Shown: positions 37,010 to 50,203, numbered from the stretch's first letter. The stretch: 64,000 nt of DNA from Warburgia ugandensis (GCA_035236585.1 CP141139.1:19980990-20044989), one strand, 5' to 3'. Translations and numbers: made by a program. The notes: a model not told the origin generated them from the letters alone.

Positions 37010-40000
37010 AGTCTAACAATACTAAGAACACTAAAATCAGAGATTGGATGAAAATTTGTTATTTATTTTAATTTATATATTAATAAATTAATTTAAGGAA
37101 GCAAAATAGGGATTTCATGTGTGGGGGCTACAAAATCAGGCACTAAAACCCACAATCTGATGGGCATTAATAAGGCGTATGGTGGTGATTACCAGCATTA
37201 ATTGCTAGTAATCATATTGCATTTAATATAAAAAAATTAAATTAAATTAAAATATCAAAATTTATGGGGGCCGTTGAATGCACCTCCCCCTCATTGATTT
37301 CCCTTGTTTCCCCCCTACAATTAATCTATCTTGTTCCCCATGCCACTGATGACGGCACCGGAGACGAAGCCCGACGCCAACCGAGCACACCGCAGCAACT
37401 GTAGCACTCCACCCTTTCCTCCCTTTGGTGAAGAAACTCACCATTTTTTGCCAGCCCTAATGAGGTAAGCCTTACTCTTCTCTCTCCCCTTTTTTCGGTT
37501 TATTACGTTCCCTGTTTTTCCAACATTTTAACACCGGAAATGGCAGTGGAATAGCATTTTCTGGTGAAAGATGGAACTTATTGGTTTTATGAAAAACAAT
37601 CACTATAACAGTGCCAGATTAGTGATCTGGACTGTTCACCTTCTTCATCATGAAACCACAAACAAATCCCTTTGGTTTCATGGAAATCTAACGGGTAATG
37701 ACACTGAAAAAGTGGAAAAATAGTAAAGAGGGGAAATTTTCTAATTTGCATAAAACTAGCTAGAAACCCTAGATTTAGGCAAAATCAGTAGATAAAAATA
37801 TTATAAAACTAAAATTCATGAAAATTCAAACAAAATAACATAAAAATCATAAATTTTCACACTCTATGTATCGCCGGCAATGACTGAAATTTGATCATCT
37901 TCTCCGGCAACGGTGACATTTTTTGGTGATCATGAGTATACTGATTCTGGTTGATTTCACCATGATGGAAGGCCAAATGGATAATCTAAACCATTCATCA
38001 TGTTTTGGACCCTCAAAATCTTTAGGAGAGCAAAAACAGTGGAAAAATAATGAGATCTAGACAATAGATCAAGTTAAAGAAGATTGGATGGCCCAGGCAT
38101 GTCGTCCCTGATGGGCAATGCATCCAGGATGCCTGTCGGAGACGCACAACGGCGATGAGCACGCTGGACATGACCGTGCCCATGCAGACAATGCATGCGT
38201 CATTCTGACTGCCACGTTACACTAGTGCGTCCTAGTGACAGAGATGTATGCAGCACATTCCAGACGCATGCGTCCCGATGGTGGAGATGCATGTGGGATG
38301 CATTCATGGCACATGTCACCCACGCATGTGTCCTCGTGATGCCGACTTTAATTTATTTTAATCCAAAAATTTTCTAGACCATTCAAATTGATCTAAAATC
38401 TAAAAATCTCAATTATGGGGAATACAAAGGTCCAAATCATGATATGAAATGTTTGTTGGATTCGTCTCAATGATGCAACTTAGATTTAACATCAAAACTT
38501 TGATTTGAATACTTTTAAATAGATCAAATCACAAAATCTCATTAGATGACCTAGATTAGCTCAATCAATTAATGATCAGGCCTTATAAACTAAATGTATA
38601 TATCAATTAGGAGATGATATAATGGAATAGAAGGATAGATTTCAAGTATCCATCAAGAAAAGTGACATTGACTGTCAATCTGATCATGGGCCTTAGGACT
38701 GACTGATTAGAGAACGATCTGACCATTAGATCAACATATCATCATGGATATACACATATATTACTAAATAAATACAAAAATTGGATTGATTATGATGAGA
38801 AAGACTAGAATTGATGATCTAATATTAGATCTAAGTAATAAAGAACGAATCAATGATTGGACCATCTTCAAACTTAATGAGATGAAAGAAATTGACTCTC
38901 TATTGATCAAGGCACACTAATTGATAAATCATGACATAGATTGATGATCAAAGCTAACAAATGATTATCTAAATGTTAAAAAAAACCAACATCTAGTCCA
39001 AGATTAATTTGATTAAGGCTTAATCAGACGATCTGTACCGTTAATCTAGGATTAACTACTAGATCAGAGAAATCATCACTTAGATTAACATACTCTTGGG
39101 GATTTAAGAATACCAAGTAAATGGATAAAGATTAAGATGAATAATGGAGATACAATTAGAGTGATGATGACTTAGTGTGATATTAAGGTTTGACAGGTAC
39201 TTCAGAGTGCACGAGTTGAGATAGTTTACGCGCTTGATTAGGAGTATTGCATATTGAGATAGGTGATTAAATTTGGTAATTTCCATAATTTCATAGATCA
39301 TGACATTTTGTTTGGAAACCTTGAAGCATGAGTTTTATGCCCTATCATGTTTTCATGAAAATGCCTTCATCATACATGATTGATAGTATGACATCTTGCT
39401 CTACAAGATTTATCCATGTTTTAACATATGACTGATGATATATTATTATGTCTTTTGGCTTGATCTTATTGAGATTGTTTACACATAGAGGTTTATATGG
39501 TTTATATGGTGTTTTTGCTGTTTTATGGCGGGTATTTCTTCCTAGTAGAAGCTATCCTAAGAGAGTATTAGTGTTGGCCACCCTGCCTCTAAACTTATGG
39601 ATGATAGACAACAGCACTAATGTATGGGCAAACTACGTGCGGTTTGTGGTAATCATGAGCAGGTCACCCACGCAAGTTTGACTATTTCTCATACATGGTG
39701 GATAGTAGGCTCCCATTTTGATGTCGACAACGAGCTATAGTAATTGATACCCTCGAGTGGTTGCCACTACATCATAGTAGCTCATACTCTTATTCTATGT
39801 ACCCATGTGGTGCGTATGTGTACACCCACAACGTAATGACGCACCCCTACGGTGAAGCTTATATAGGCAGCCAGATGTGGGCAGGCCTATAGGCTGTGCG
39901 AGCTACCTTGTATGTAGGTTACAGATGAGAGGCCCAAGGTTTTGGAATGAGTACTCATTACCAGTTATATGAGTGTAGTGGGACACTCTTAGGGCATGAT

Positions 40001-41046
40001 TATGTATAATGCCATGTATATCATGATATGCATTTATATTTTTTATAATGAAATTGATATTCACTTGATTCTGACAAATTCATAACCATGCATTACTCAT
40101 GCCTTGCATGTCATGCTAATTGGATATGATATCTTTATGTTCAGGCATAATTCATGCTTTGATGGCTATTGTTTTATTTAGACTCATGATTTTTTATGCT
40201 CTAATTTCTTTGGATGCTTGATGATTTGGCATACTATACAATGTTTTATTCTATGAGATTTATCATGACATTGATACGCTTACGCCACACTATTACATTG
40301 CATCTCTTATTAAATGTGATCACCTACACAAGCAATAACTTGCTAAGATATTGCTTTTTTTTTGCAATGCCTCAGATTTGGAGCGTAATAGAGTTAAGGG
40401 CAAGCAGGTGGAGCAACATTAGAGAGAGAGAGAGAGAGAGGACTACGACAACCATCTACTACACTAGAGACTAGTCGAATGTATGCTCCCATTACTTGTT
40501 ATTTGATTTCTTTTTGGGCTGTCTATATACACTTGTTTATGAGGATGGTATTAGACCCGACCCTTATTTGTTCTGTGTATATATACTTATACATGTGAGT
40601 GGATGTGGTAATTATGGATGGGACCCTGGGGTTTAATTATTTTCTTCTTTTTTTTAAATTTATTATGCATTCCTAATTATGAGGTTCTACTAATTTTTGA
40701 TATCGTGATTTCAATCAAAACTAATGTGTATCATTTGAGATGGACTTTCCAATGTATCTTAACTGTCCAACACGAATTCCTTCAAATGGGGGCCCACCTA
40801 TGAAATTACCAAAATATCCTTCACAAGAAAAATCACCATTTATTCGTCTAAACTCATATTTCAGTAAAATTAGTGTCGTTAGAATCATATTTCCAAGTAC
40901 AATCCAAATATGAAGGTATTGGAGTCCAATTTGATGCCTTTCAAAAGGTCAATTCAGTGGATTCCAAATATGAAGATTCTTCCATTTATATTTATCAAAA
41001 TTAATTCATAATCCTTTAAAATAAAATTTAAAAATTAGAATTGTTA
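37010..41046 (+). mobile_element. Probable solo LTR of a Ty3-type retrotransposon, approximate limits
   Basis: A roughly 4-kb block without genes has the texture of a long plant Ty3 LTR. It has an AT-rich start, a CpG/GCATGC-rich part (38130-38340), a run of gatc-rich sequence, short stretches such as gcagccagatgtgggcaggc, a late cctcagatttggagcgtaat...gcaggtggag block followed by a GA run (40421-40440), and an end in gaattgttaca. No gag-pol frame and no second LTR are seen in the window. I could not pair the left end or find a target duplication. Confidence 0.4.
40421..40441. repeat. Short (AG)n run
   Basis: Ten AG dinucleotides inside the probable LTR. Confidence 0.95.
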
Positions 41047-41451
41047 CAACCTTAGATTATGTATTTCACTAGTGATCAAAGGTGATATCTTTGTCATCAA
41101 AGAAGTAGCAGAGATGTCATTATCATCAGCCAAAGCGAACAAAGCAAAGTATGTATCAGCCACAAGTTTAGTTTGCATAGCAATCTAGTTAAGGAGTGAT
41201 TTTATTTGATTTGCCACGAGAAGAAAATTGAATTGCATTCATATTTTGTGGTAATATGCTAGCCACTACTATGACAAAGACTCCAACACTCCACAGCCAT
41301 ATGAAACATTTTGATATTTGGTATCATTTTGTCAGACAATTTTGTCAGACATTTTGATGGTTGTAAGCTCTCATAAGTAGAAACTATAACACCTCACCTT
41401 ATCCTTAGAGTACTCTACTTCACAAGATGAAGACCCATTTTATCGTTATTG

Positions 41452-41833
41452 ATCTTGGTTTTATATTGAAAAATCATTTCTATTCTCCTACATAAAGTGA
41501 AGAGCAGCATTAATTATGAGAGAGGCAAGAGATATCATTTAGTTCTACTGTATCATGATAAATAAAAGCATCTTAATTTACTAGTCTCAATTTGACCATG
41601 GATATTGACTTATATTAAAAATCACTTACATTAGCCCAAAATATTATGTAGGCAACATGATACTACTCATAGTCCTAACCAAATGCGTATTACCAATCAC
41701 TATGCTCAATTCTAAATTCCAAACCGATTGATCATAAGACATTTTTGTCCTCTATGTTTATCTTATCTCTTAGTCTGCAAATGTTGTTTACCTATTTCTT
41801 TGCTTGTGATCATGATGTCATTTGTTTTTTTAA
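41452..41833 (+). repeat. Diverged direct duplicate, copy 1 (partner 44673-44985)
   Basis: Shares in order tcttgg..tatattg, taaagtgaaga(g/t), gagaggcaag, accatttag-like, actgtatcatgata, ttaatttact, gaccatgg, cccaaa.tat..tag, caacatgatactact and cttagtctgcaaatgttgtt with the later copy. Overall identity is moderate, so the duplication is old. No coding content is recognised. Confidence 0.65.
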
Positions 41834-42531
41834 AGAAACAATGATGATACTTTAAAAATAACATACAAAGTTCAATCTCATGTTTATAGTCTCTTTCATA
41901 CAAAATGCACCTCATATCATTCGAAAGAGTTAGACTTTGATACAAGAGACTTGCAGCACCTCTAAATATTAGATGACTTTGTCATTGAGGCTTTTTGGGC
42001 CAAAGGTTAGCGTTCTCATTTGTCCCCTTGTAAATATGATTGAAACTTTTTGTTTTCACTCCTTGTGGCAATTGTCTATAGACCTCCTAAACTTGTATCG
42101 CTCTTCAAATGGTGTTTCACCTTTTCTTCGTAGTATTGAGGATTAAAGTAGAGCTTCCACAGATCTACAAAGATGAAAAACCAAGATGTTTAATGTTTGT
42201 TACTTTGTTTCCTGATCTACGATACTATCAGAGTGAAACAAGCGATCTAAGGAAAAATAGTCTAAATTTTTTTAGTTACTAGTAAATCCTTTGTATGTAA
42301 GAAGTCTCGAGAAATTGTAAGTATAAATACCAATCACGTGGTTACAGGAGTCTATCTATCGTATATATGCTTCAAACAACAATGTGGTATCACTGTCGAG
42401 CAAATTGCTCCTGCTCAAAGAACTAACGACTGTATAGTTCGTAAGAGATGTGAATCTACCTATCCAATAGATTTCTCAAGCGTTCAATTTTACTTCTGGC
42501 ATGAGACAACTTGTGGCCATAAAGACCTTAT

Positions 42532-43593
42532 CTATGTAGTTAAAGGCGCGAGGCGCAAAGGGGTGTGCCTGGAGCCTAAGGCGCAAAATTATATTTTTCA
42601 CAATTAAAAATTAGCTAAAATTAACACTAAAATACCAACAACAAAAAAAGCATGAAAAATACAGCATACATGAAGACACAAGCATGGGAAAGCTATATAT
42701 GTATATAAGAATAGGTATTAACTAATAAATATAAATAAAACAAAAATTTTTCTAATTTTTGTAAGTTTTATTTTTGGAAAAATTGAACAAAATAACACTA
42801 CAATACAAAAAAAGCATGAAAAGTACATCATACATGAAGATACAAGCATGAGCAAGCTATATATGTGGTTAAGAATAGGTATTAACTAATAAATATAAAA
42901 AAGAACAATTTTTTCCTCATTTTCATAACTTTTTTTTGGAAAAATTAAAAAAAAAAACCCTAAATTACAAAAAAAATATGAAAAAATTATCACATATGAA
43001 GACACAAGCATGGGAAAGCTATATATGTGGATGGAAATACGTTTCAATGAAGAAATACAAAAAAACGATGACTTTTTTTTATTTCTGTAACTGATTTTTT
43101 TGGAAAAATAGTACAAAACCTAAAACCAAACTCAAATCTAGAGTAAAGAAGTATAAAACTCAAATGGAATGTTTTCTTATACATATAGAACTAAAACCCA
43201 TCAAGATATATGGAAAATAGTTAAGAAAAAACAAAAAATTTGAAAAAACGGTACTAGTTATTATGTTTTTTTACAGAAATTGTATACACAAGCTAAAATT
43301 CATAAATCCATACCTTTTTTTGCTTAGATATGCGAAAGATCGAAGAGGAATGGTCATTTTCACCTTCTCGAGAGGTTGGAAGATTGAAATTAGGGTTGGA
43401 AGGTGAAAAAAAAAACGAGGTTTATATGATACTGGGTTAAGTGGTCTGCCCCTGGAGTCAGGGGCGAGCCTGAAAGGGGCCCAGGTGCACCCAGGCACTC
43501 GCCTAGGCGACTGCGCCTCATTTCCTCTGCGCCGGGCCCCTTCCCAGGCCCTTACCTGTCGACTAGTGCCTAGGCGCGCCTTTAACCACATAG
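42532..43593. mobile_element. Non-autonomous hAT-like DNA transposon
   Basis: Terminal inverted repeats ctatgtagttaaaggcgcg (left) and ctatgtggttaaaggcgcg (right, reverse complement) differ at one of 19 bases. They are flanked by 8-bp repeats gaccttat (42524-42531) and gactttat (43594-43601) with one mismatch. An 8-bp duplication fits the hAT superfamily. The ends are GC-rich (gcgcctaggcgc-type), and the centre is AT-rich with about three 163-bp subrepeats (from 42650). No transposase frame is present. Confidence 0.75.
42650..43135. repeat. About three 163-bp tandem subrepeats inside the hAT-like element
   Basis: Units begin at 42650, 42814 and 42976 with (gc/at)atgaaaa...acatgaaga.acaagcat then g.aagctatatatgt. 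The spacing is 164 and 162 bp. The third unit is the most diverged. Confidence 0.85.
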
Positions 43594-43601
43594 GACTTTA
43601 T

Positions 43602-44672
43602 ACTCACATCCCAATCAACCACTTGTAGGAGGATGCGCCTCTAAAAGATCCTTCATACCATGCCTAATCCCAAAGTTAGTTCTATACATATGACCAAGAT
43701 TGAGATTAGTTGCAACAATAATTAATGAATCTCAAGGATGTTGTTAATCACTTTGGAGTTGCCAACCAAACAAGGAACCGCTGCAGAAAGGGGACGAACT
43801 CTTATTGGAAGGATGCTACAAGGAAGACAAAGGAGATGGTACACTTTAACAGCATCATTTTTTAGAACATCAAGTTGTTTGCAGCTGAAAATTGGACCAC
43901 CACCTTGGTTCAATCCGAGGCCAAAGTTAAAACATTCTCCTTGATTTTGGAACTAGTAGTTCTAGTGAAGGCCCAAAACTCTTCTTCTTCTTTTTTTACA
44001 AAGTACTAAAAATTAACTGATGTGTTTATGATTAATATTTGGTGAATATCGTGGTTTAAGTTTTAGTTAATATCGTTGTGGTGGCGGTGATAGTGGGAAT
44101 GAGGGCAAACGTAGTGTCAAATTGTGTTTGGGTAAGGAAGGAAGAAAATGGGCCCTACATTGCTACATGAGACCCATATTGATGTTACATTGTCCTATAT
44201 GACAACTAACAAATGCATGACACCTCAAAGAAAGCATGGTCCTCCAAATAAAGGGCATAGTAGAAAATACTAAATTTACTTCTTCAAATTAGTTTTTAAA
44301 GTAAATTTAAGAGAGTTAAAATTTTATATGGCGGCTTGAAACATAAGTCACTATTTGGGGCTATATATCCTTTTACCTTACATATGTCTTCACAAAGGCA
44401 ACAACTATGAAAAAATCATAGGAACTACAAGTTAAGAGGAGGCGTTAAAAGTTAATAATTAATCTCTAGAAGACTCTTAAGCAAATTATTGGTCAAAATA
44501 TGTTGTGACTTGTAGAAAAATCTTGGCTCTAGAGTGTCCAATCAAGCAAAAAGCTTTCAAGACTTTGTTTATAGAATTTCACTCGTCTTATAGCCAAATT
44601 TTACTTTCTAATAGATATTATATTAGTCATTACTCTCTTATACCATACTTCCATTCCCAAGTGCTCTTCCTT
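43602..44672. other. Intergenic, nothing recognisable
   Basis: AT-rich DNA with short frames on both strands and no motif I can assign. Confidence 0.4.
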
Positions 44673-44985
44673 GCTCTTGGGCATATATTGGGAAGTCTTA
44701 TCCAATCTCCCATAATAAGTGAAGATTGACATTATAACAGAGGCAAGCAATACCATTTAGCTTTACTATATCATGATAATAACACATTAATTTATTGGTA
44801 TTAATTCGGCCATGGTTGTTGGTTTGTAGAAGCCCAAATTATCACATAGGCATCATGTTACTCTTCATACATATCAACCAACTTTGTAAGACATTTTCAT
44901 CTACTACATTTATCTTATAGCTTAGTCTTTAAATGTTGTTTGACTACTGCTTTTCTTGTGACCGAGATGTGAAATGTTTGTTTTC
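44673..44985 (+). repeat. Diverged direct duplicate, copy 2 (partner 41452-41833)
   Basis: See the partner entry. This copy is shorter through several small deletions and keeps the same order of matching blocks, ending near gtgaaatgtttg. Confidence 0.65.
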
Positions 44986-45164
44986 TTCTGCTAATACTTG
45001 GCCTAGCATGTTGGACCTCTTAAAGCCATGAATCCCCTTACTCTCCAAATTAGTATGACAAGAATTGGCCAAGATTGGTTTCACCTGCTACAATCCACCA
45101 TCTCACAAACCGAATAACCCAGATTTGTGTTAAGATTTAGATATTTCATAGAAACTAAGTTGAA

Positions 45165-45315
45165 TCTTTTTTCTTTTTTTTCTTTTTTTTCTTTAGAAAG
45201 AGCAAGAATTACAAAGCAAATCACTCACACACACTCCTAATTCTAGTCTTGAGCCTACCAAGCATATTGATGGCAAGTTGTTTGCATTCAACTGCTTTAG
45301 ATGTTTGTTATCAAA
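45165..45315 (-). repeat. tRNA-like dispersed repeat, antisense copy
   Basis: Contains gaattacaaagcaaatcact followed by cacacacactcctaattct, aagcatattgatggcaagtt and a caactgctttagat box-A-like complement. Preceded by a T/C-rich stretch. Confidence 0.5.
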
Positions 45316-46111
45316 CTGATTTATATCTTAAGTTCTTAACCCAGTGACCACATACAATTGAATATCATTTATGTATTTGTTTTGATTTTTTTCCAAAACA
45401 TAAGCAGATATATGTTCTATCTCCAAATTCTTTCCGAACATTTTCCTAATTTCATGAACATGCACCTTGTTGAATTGTATCCAAATATGAACTTTGTGAA
45501 TGTCATGGAACTAAGAGGCAACTACGATGAGAATTTATATGGCTTCATTGTAGAAAATGGTTCCACAACTTTAGCCAATACCCCCAAAGCACTACAGCCA
45601 AATATAAATTTTGAAACCGAAGAAGAACCTTGTGTCAGTTTAACCTATTATGTTTTATGTTTCTTATTATTTTTAAGAGGTTTACATCAGTAAGGATACC
45701 AAAGGATCAGGCCAACTAGGGGACCCTAATTGACCTGTAAGAGTCGAATTATGGGTAGGAAATTTACTATTTGGGTTGGGTAGGATAAAAAATTGTAACC
45801 TTAATGCATGTTAATGTCATTCAATAAAATTTATGGGCCCTGAATTTTTTTTATATGTTTATATATGAACTAAAAGATAGTCATATATGCACCCCTTGTT
45901 TTTCCTTATAAGCCCCTTAATAAATGATCCAAACAGTCATAACTTCAAGTAGATCCAATTTTTTGAAGATTTAAGCCATTCAAAGTACAGCTCTTGACAT
46001 AGATGGGTCATAATCCAGAATTCTTATTTGTTGGTTGATCCTAACCAAGGATTTTGCTAAGATTATTAATTCGGTGGAAGAGAATTTTGGATCATAGCCC
46101 ATCTGTGTACC
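45316..46111. other. Intergenic with one unassigned frame
   Basis: 45358-45693 holds a 111-residue plus-strand frame (NISRYMFYLQILSEHFPNF...) with no recognised domain. No splice or promoter support. Confidence 0.3.
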
Positions 46112-46180
46112 CTTGTAGTCCACCCTTTCCCGAACCCCGCATATGCAGGAGCTCCATGCACTGGGGCTGCCCTTTTTAGC
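46112..46180 (+). mobile_element. Au-type SINE, 3' fragment
   Basis: Only the 3' core remains: ccttgtagtccaccctttcc, then ccccgcatatgcaggagctc and catgcactggggctgccctt. Confidence 0.85.
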
Positions 46181-47339
46181 CCATCTACGTCAGGGGCAAT
46201 ATTATAAAAGGTTCATATCTTCAAAATTTTGAATTCATTTTTGTATCATTTGGTGAAGGACTCATGAGAAAAAACAAGGAACACATATATCACTATTCTA
46301 ATTAAAATGCCCTTGTACATAGTTTATAAAACTCTAAGGACAAGGGTATTTTGATAATGAAGTGACTAACTTTATGTTATGTCTCAAAAATTACTTAATA
46401 ATTGTTATCTGTCAATTTTTCAAGTGTTAAAAATTTTAGGTGCTAGGGTCAATTGAGAGGCCCGACTCAAATTGACCCCATAAGTTAGGGTTAGGGCCAT
46501 CAATTTTTTTAATCTTAGCAGTCAAAAGCAGCCAGACCCAACTAGACTGTAGTGCAGAGAATTAGAAAACTAGTCACTTGGGAAGCTGTCATCCGCCGAA
46601 CTTGAAGTACTCTCACCTTTGGCTGGTGGCGTATTTTCAATTACTCTTGGCACCAAGTATGTTTTATCAATTTTGCACAGGGTCCTGATAAATCAAGGTT
46701 TAATTGTATTATTCATTTGTAGGACTTATGAAGTGCTGAAAAGGTGTTGCTATATTAATGAGATGCTGAAAGAAAAAGAAAAAATAGAAATGCAAGGTAT
46801 ACTAGTCTTTGAGAGAGCTGAAAACAACTGTTATACCCTCCTAAATGGAGCTCTTCACTTTAGTGGATATTCTAATTGGTGGTCGATAATAATTTAACAA
46901 CTGAACAATCTTTCCAACTAATATATAGAAGTTCACAAAATACCTATCGGATAGGAAAGTGGCAAGTAATCATTTGCCTGTTTATACGTATGTATACAGT
47001 AGGGCAAGTATACAGCCACTTACCTCCAAGACTCTGAAGACAGACATGCTCAAATGAAGGCAGGTGATGAGTCGCCACGTTTTCTTCTATGTACCGGCCT
47101 CTTGTTGTAGTTGTGCCATGAAAGATAGAAAAAGTCCATGATTAGAGAACCACCTATCACTGTAAAGAAAAGTAGGCACATTTATCACCACATTCAAGTA
47201 AAATTTCATCAACCACCCCACCTATCACTTCGAAAAGAGTAGGTACTCCTTTACCATTTCCCTTAAATAAATTTTACTCATTATGATCCCTGAATGACTC
47301 CATGATTCATATTTTAATGCTCCCGTATTTGATAATGGG

Positions 47340-47519
47340 AAGGGGATTCTTGGTACAATGATAGATTTGCCGTCGCATGACCTTAAAGTCACCGGTTCAA
47401 GGAATAGAAACAGTCTCTTGCAAAATGCAAAGTAAGACTGCATACTATTAACTCTTGTAGTCTGTTCCTTCCTTGAATCCCGCATACGCAAGAGTTTCGT
47501 GTACTGGGACTGCCTTCTA
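47340..47519 (+). mobile_element. Au-type SINE, full length with target-site duplication
   Basis: Flanked by ccgtatttgataatggg (47323-47339) and ccgtatttgatgatggg (47520-47536), 17 bp with one mismatch. Head ggattcttggtacaatgata, box B tgaccttaaagtcaccggtt and the 3' core ending gggactgccttcta are all present. Confidence 0.92.
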
Positions 47520-47536
47520 CCGTATTTGATGATGGG

Positions 47537-48539
47537 GTGGTATGCGTAGATGAGCCTCTTTTGTTATTAATTCTGCACTCCTTTTGTATGAAATAATGTT
47601 GTTTTTACTGCAAAACAAGAAGTGAGCTTGACATTCTCCAAAAAGTTGCCCATGATTTATGGGGCCAAATAATCAAATAGCATCCTTGGGGCCACAGGAT
47701 CCGTGATTTTGAGGGCCGTCAACCAAACATATGATTCCAAATTGTCCAATCTCATACTGACACTGTTGAGAAAGGAAAAAGCACTGCGTTTGCTTGGCAT
47801 GGGAATTAAGTTACCCTCTGCGGTCAGCCACCTACCAGATCAACGGCGTTAATCAACAAATGAACGTTCCACATGTAGGTTGAGACGGTGGAGATCACTA
47901 GCATATCCGTCCTTTGAATGAACACTTAAAAATCAGGAATTGGATTGCTAAAGAGAAAGCATTGGCCTTTGGAGGCTGCAAGGGACCACAGAAACGAATT
48001 AAATCGACCGCAACGATTGGCCACTGTCATATTTATTCGACTACCTACACAGCCAATGGTACAGTTTATGGAATCAAACATTTTCTTTGCTTATTTCTTT
48101 CTCCCAAGTGCCAAGTAAAAAATATATGCGACAAACAACCTGTGTGCGGATCTTTTTGTTTATGCTATGACTTTGAAAATGCTAAGGAAGTACTAAAAAC
48201 TTCCTACATTTGACATGCATCACATAGATGTCGTTAGCTCTGTCCATCTAGCATGCAAACACAAGTCCGTCCATTGCCATTGACATCACTTAAATGATCC
48301 TAACCGCTTGATCCATCTACCCCCGTTTCGAATCTGAGGAAAGCCAATAATTACGGATGGGATGGGGACCAATTTGGCAAGGACTGGATCATATTAATTG
48401 CCTCTTGCTGGTTCACAAGATCAATGATCTCATCAGGCAATATATGCAACTGTTACGGACTGAGAAGTAATGATCCGAAGTAGTGATCATTGCGTTAGAT
48501 TGCCTGTTCATCAGAGAACCACTTTAAGTCAGTCAAACA
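47537..48539. other. Intergenic, nothing recognisable
   Basis: A 99-residue plus-strand frame at 47914-48213 has no domain I know. Confidence 0.35.
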
Positions 48540-48700
48540 GTAATTCTTGTCCACTAGAATTACAAAGCAAATTAATCACGCACTTTCCTAAATCTGATGC
48601 CTGGCCAAAGGCAAAAGCAGCTAGTAGACCTGCAACCTGCAACCAAGCATCTTCCAGTGTAGATGCCTTGTTGTCTGTGACCATCTTCTGGGTAGACGTT
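48540..48700 (-). repeat. tRNA-like dispersed repeat, antisense copy
   Basis: Contains agaattacaaagcaaattaa, cctaaatctgatgcctggcc, agacctgcaacctgcaacca (box-B-like complement) and gatgccttgttgtctg. Same order of blocks as the other copies. Confidence 0.5.
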
Positions 48701-50077
48701 ATTGGCGTTTATAAGTTTAGCGCGACAGAAAAGTGAGCAGCTTATACTCTGGTTATGCTGTTAGCCGGATTATTTCATACATAAGCCTTGCCAATGGCAC
48801 AAACGGGTTCCATAACCCTTGCCATTAACGGAAATCCCCTTAGCTTTCGAGTATAATAACACAAATCTCCTTTGACCATTACACGCTTAGGAGCCACCTT
48901 CTTTATCTCACAGAGACAAGAAGTGGACCCTGAACGCTGCTCCAATGTTTCAATTGGTGAGATGTTTGCCTCCACGAGAGGGTTCCTTGTGATAAATAGA
49001 CCCGTTGCTCTCACCTTAGTCGGCGCAATCAAAGCAACTAAACAGACTCCAGTAAAGGTATTAACTGCTAACAAGGTTAGGTCTCGCAGATTTTTATGGA
49101 TGAAAGTGAACTCCGGCTTTACTTTTGTTCAAATTTTATTTTTAAAACTACTAGATCTTCCAAATGCATTGATTTCTCATGGGTCACCTAATTTTTATAT
49201 GCTGCCCATGATGAATAGCTCAGTTCTTCCAGAAAAATGCTCTAAGGCTAGCATCACTTCTGCAGGCGCTTAAGAACGTCTGCTCTTTATTTCCAAACAT
49301 CTATTTGAAAAGCCACTGGAGGATTAGAATATTGAAGAAGAAATGCATTGAATAGGTCATCCATAACAAGAATGACCAAATAACGGGCTTGGACCCTGCC
49401 GAAGTAGCCCTCAACTTTTCTTCTACCGATGTATAATATTCTTAAGCATAAAGATCCATTCATCATATATCTTCCAAGGACTGCAAGAAATAAACTAGAG
49501 AAGTCTACTAGATGTTTTCTTACTATAGCTGGAAGAACATGAACGGGCTTTATTTGGCATGAGTTACTGAAAAGATAGGTATGCAATAGCACAGACGGTA
49601 TCTAGTGTAACCATGAACTTGTAGATTATGGAAACCGTTGATCTTGTAGACCATTAAGAGGAGATCCACTTGAGCTTACCACAACGCTGAACGGACACAC
49701 CTTCACTGGGATAAGGTCCAGCAAACATGCCCAGTTTGTGTAAGTGGTTGCTTGATTGAGGTTCCAGGGTCATCTGATCAAGATAAAAATGATACACCTA
49801 TACATAGAATCCGGATGATAGGAAGGATTGTATGACGCGGAGGTGACAGATTTTATTGTTTATTTGTAGGCTTACCACTTCTTGCCAGTTAAACCTAATT
49901 CAATATCTATTGGTCGCCTAAACGCAGAGATCTGCGACCTCCAAACTACTGCATCCATAAATGCATTCATGGAGTTAAATTCAATAGACCCACAAGACAT
50001 TCATCACCATTTTGGCTCCTCTTGGACCCACCATCCCTGCAGCTCTATTTATTCCCTTCTTTAACCCAACAATCCAC
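48701..50077. other. Intergenic upstream of the OVATE gene; two overlapping unassigned frames
   Basis: 48775-49074 (minus, 99 residues) and 48872-49273 (plus, 133 residues) overlap. The minus frame has a protein-like texture (NPLVEANISPIETLEQRSG, KVAPKRVMVKGDLCYY). I cannot assign either one, and the region may be a decayed element. Confidence 0.3.
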
Positions 50078-50146
50078 ATGACTCTCCACCATCTTATCTC
50101 TACTGCTTCCCGGATGCTACAATGCTTATTTAAGTCACGCAGCTGA
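50078..50146 (+). pseudogene. Possible former N-terminus of the OVATE gene, closed by TGA
   Basis: 22 codons, in frame with the OVATE frame downstream, end at TGA 50144-50146. The next codons (CNHAEATRLKDNHLGIFRQ) stay open through to ATG 50204. No GT-AG pair was found that would remove the stop. It could also be untranslated leader with no protein history. Confidence 0.35.
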
Positions 50147-50203
50147 TGCAACCATGCAGAGGCTACAAGACTCAAAGACAATCATCTCGGGATCTTCAGG
50201 CAA

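Noticed and set aside
48775-49273. Overlapping 99- and 133-residue frames with protein-like texture
   Set aside because: Could not be linked to any family, and frame choice is ambiguous; left unassigned.
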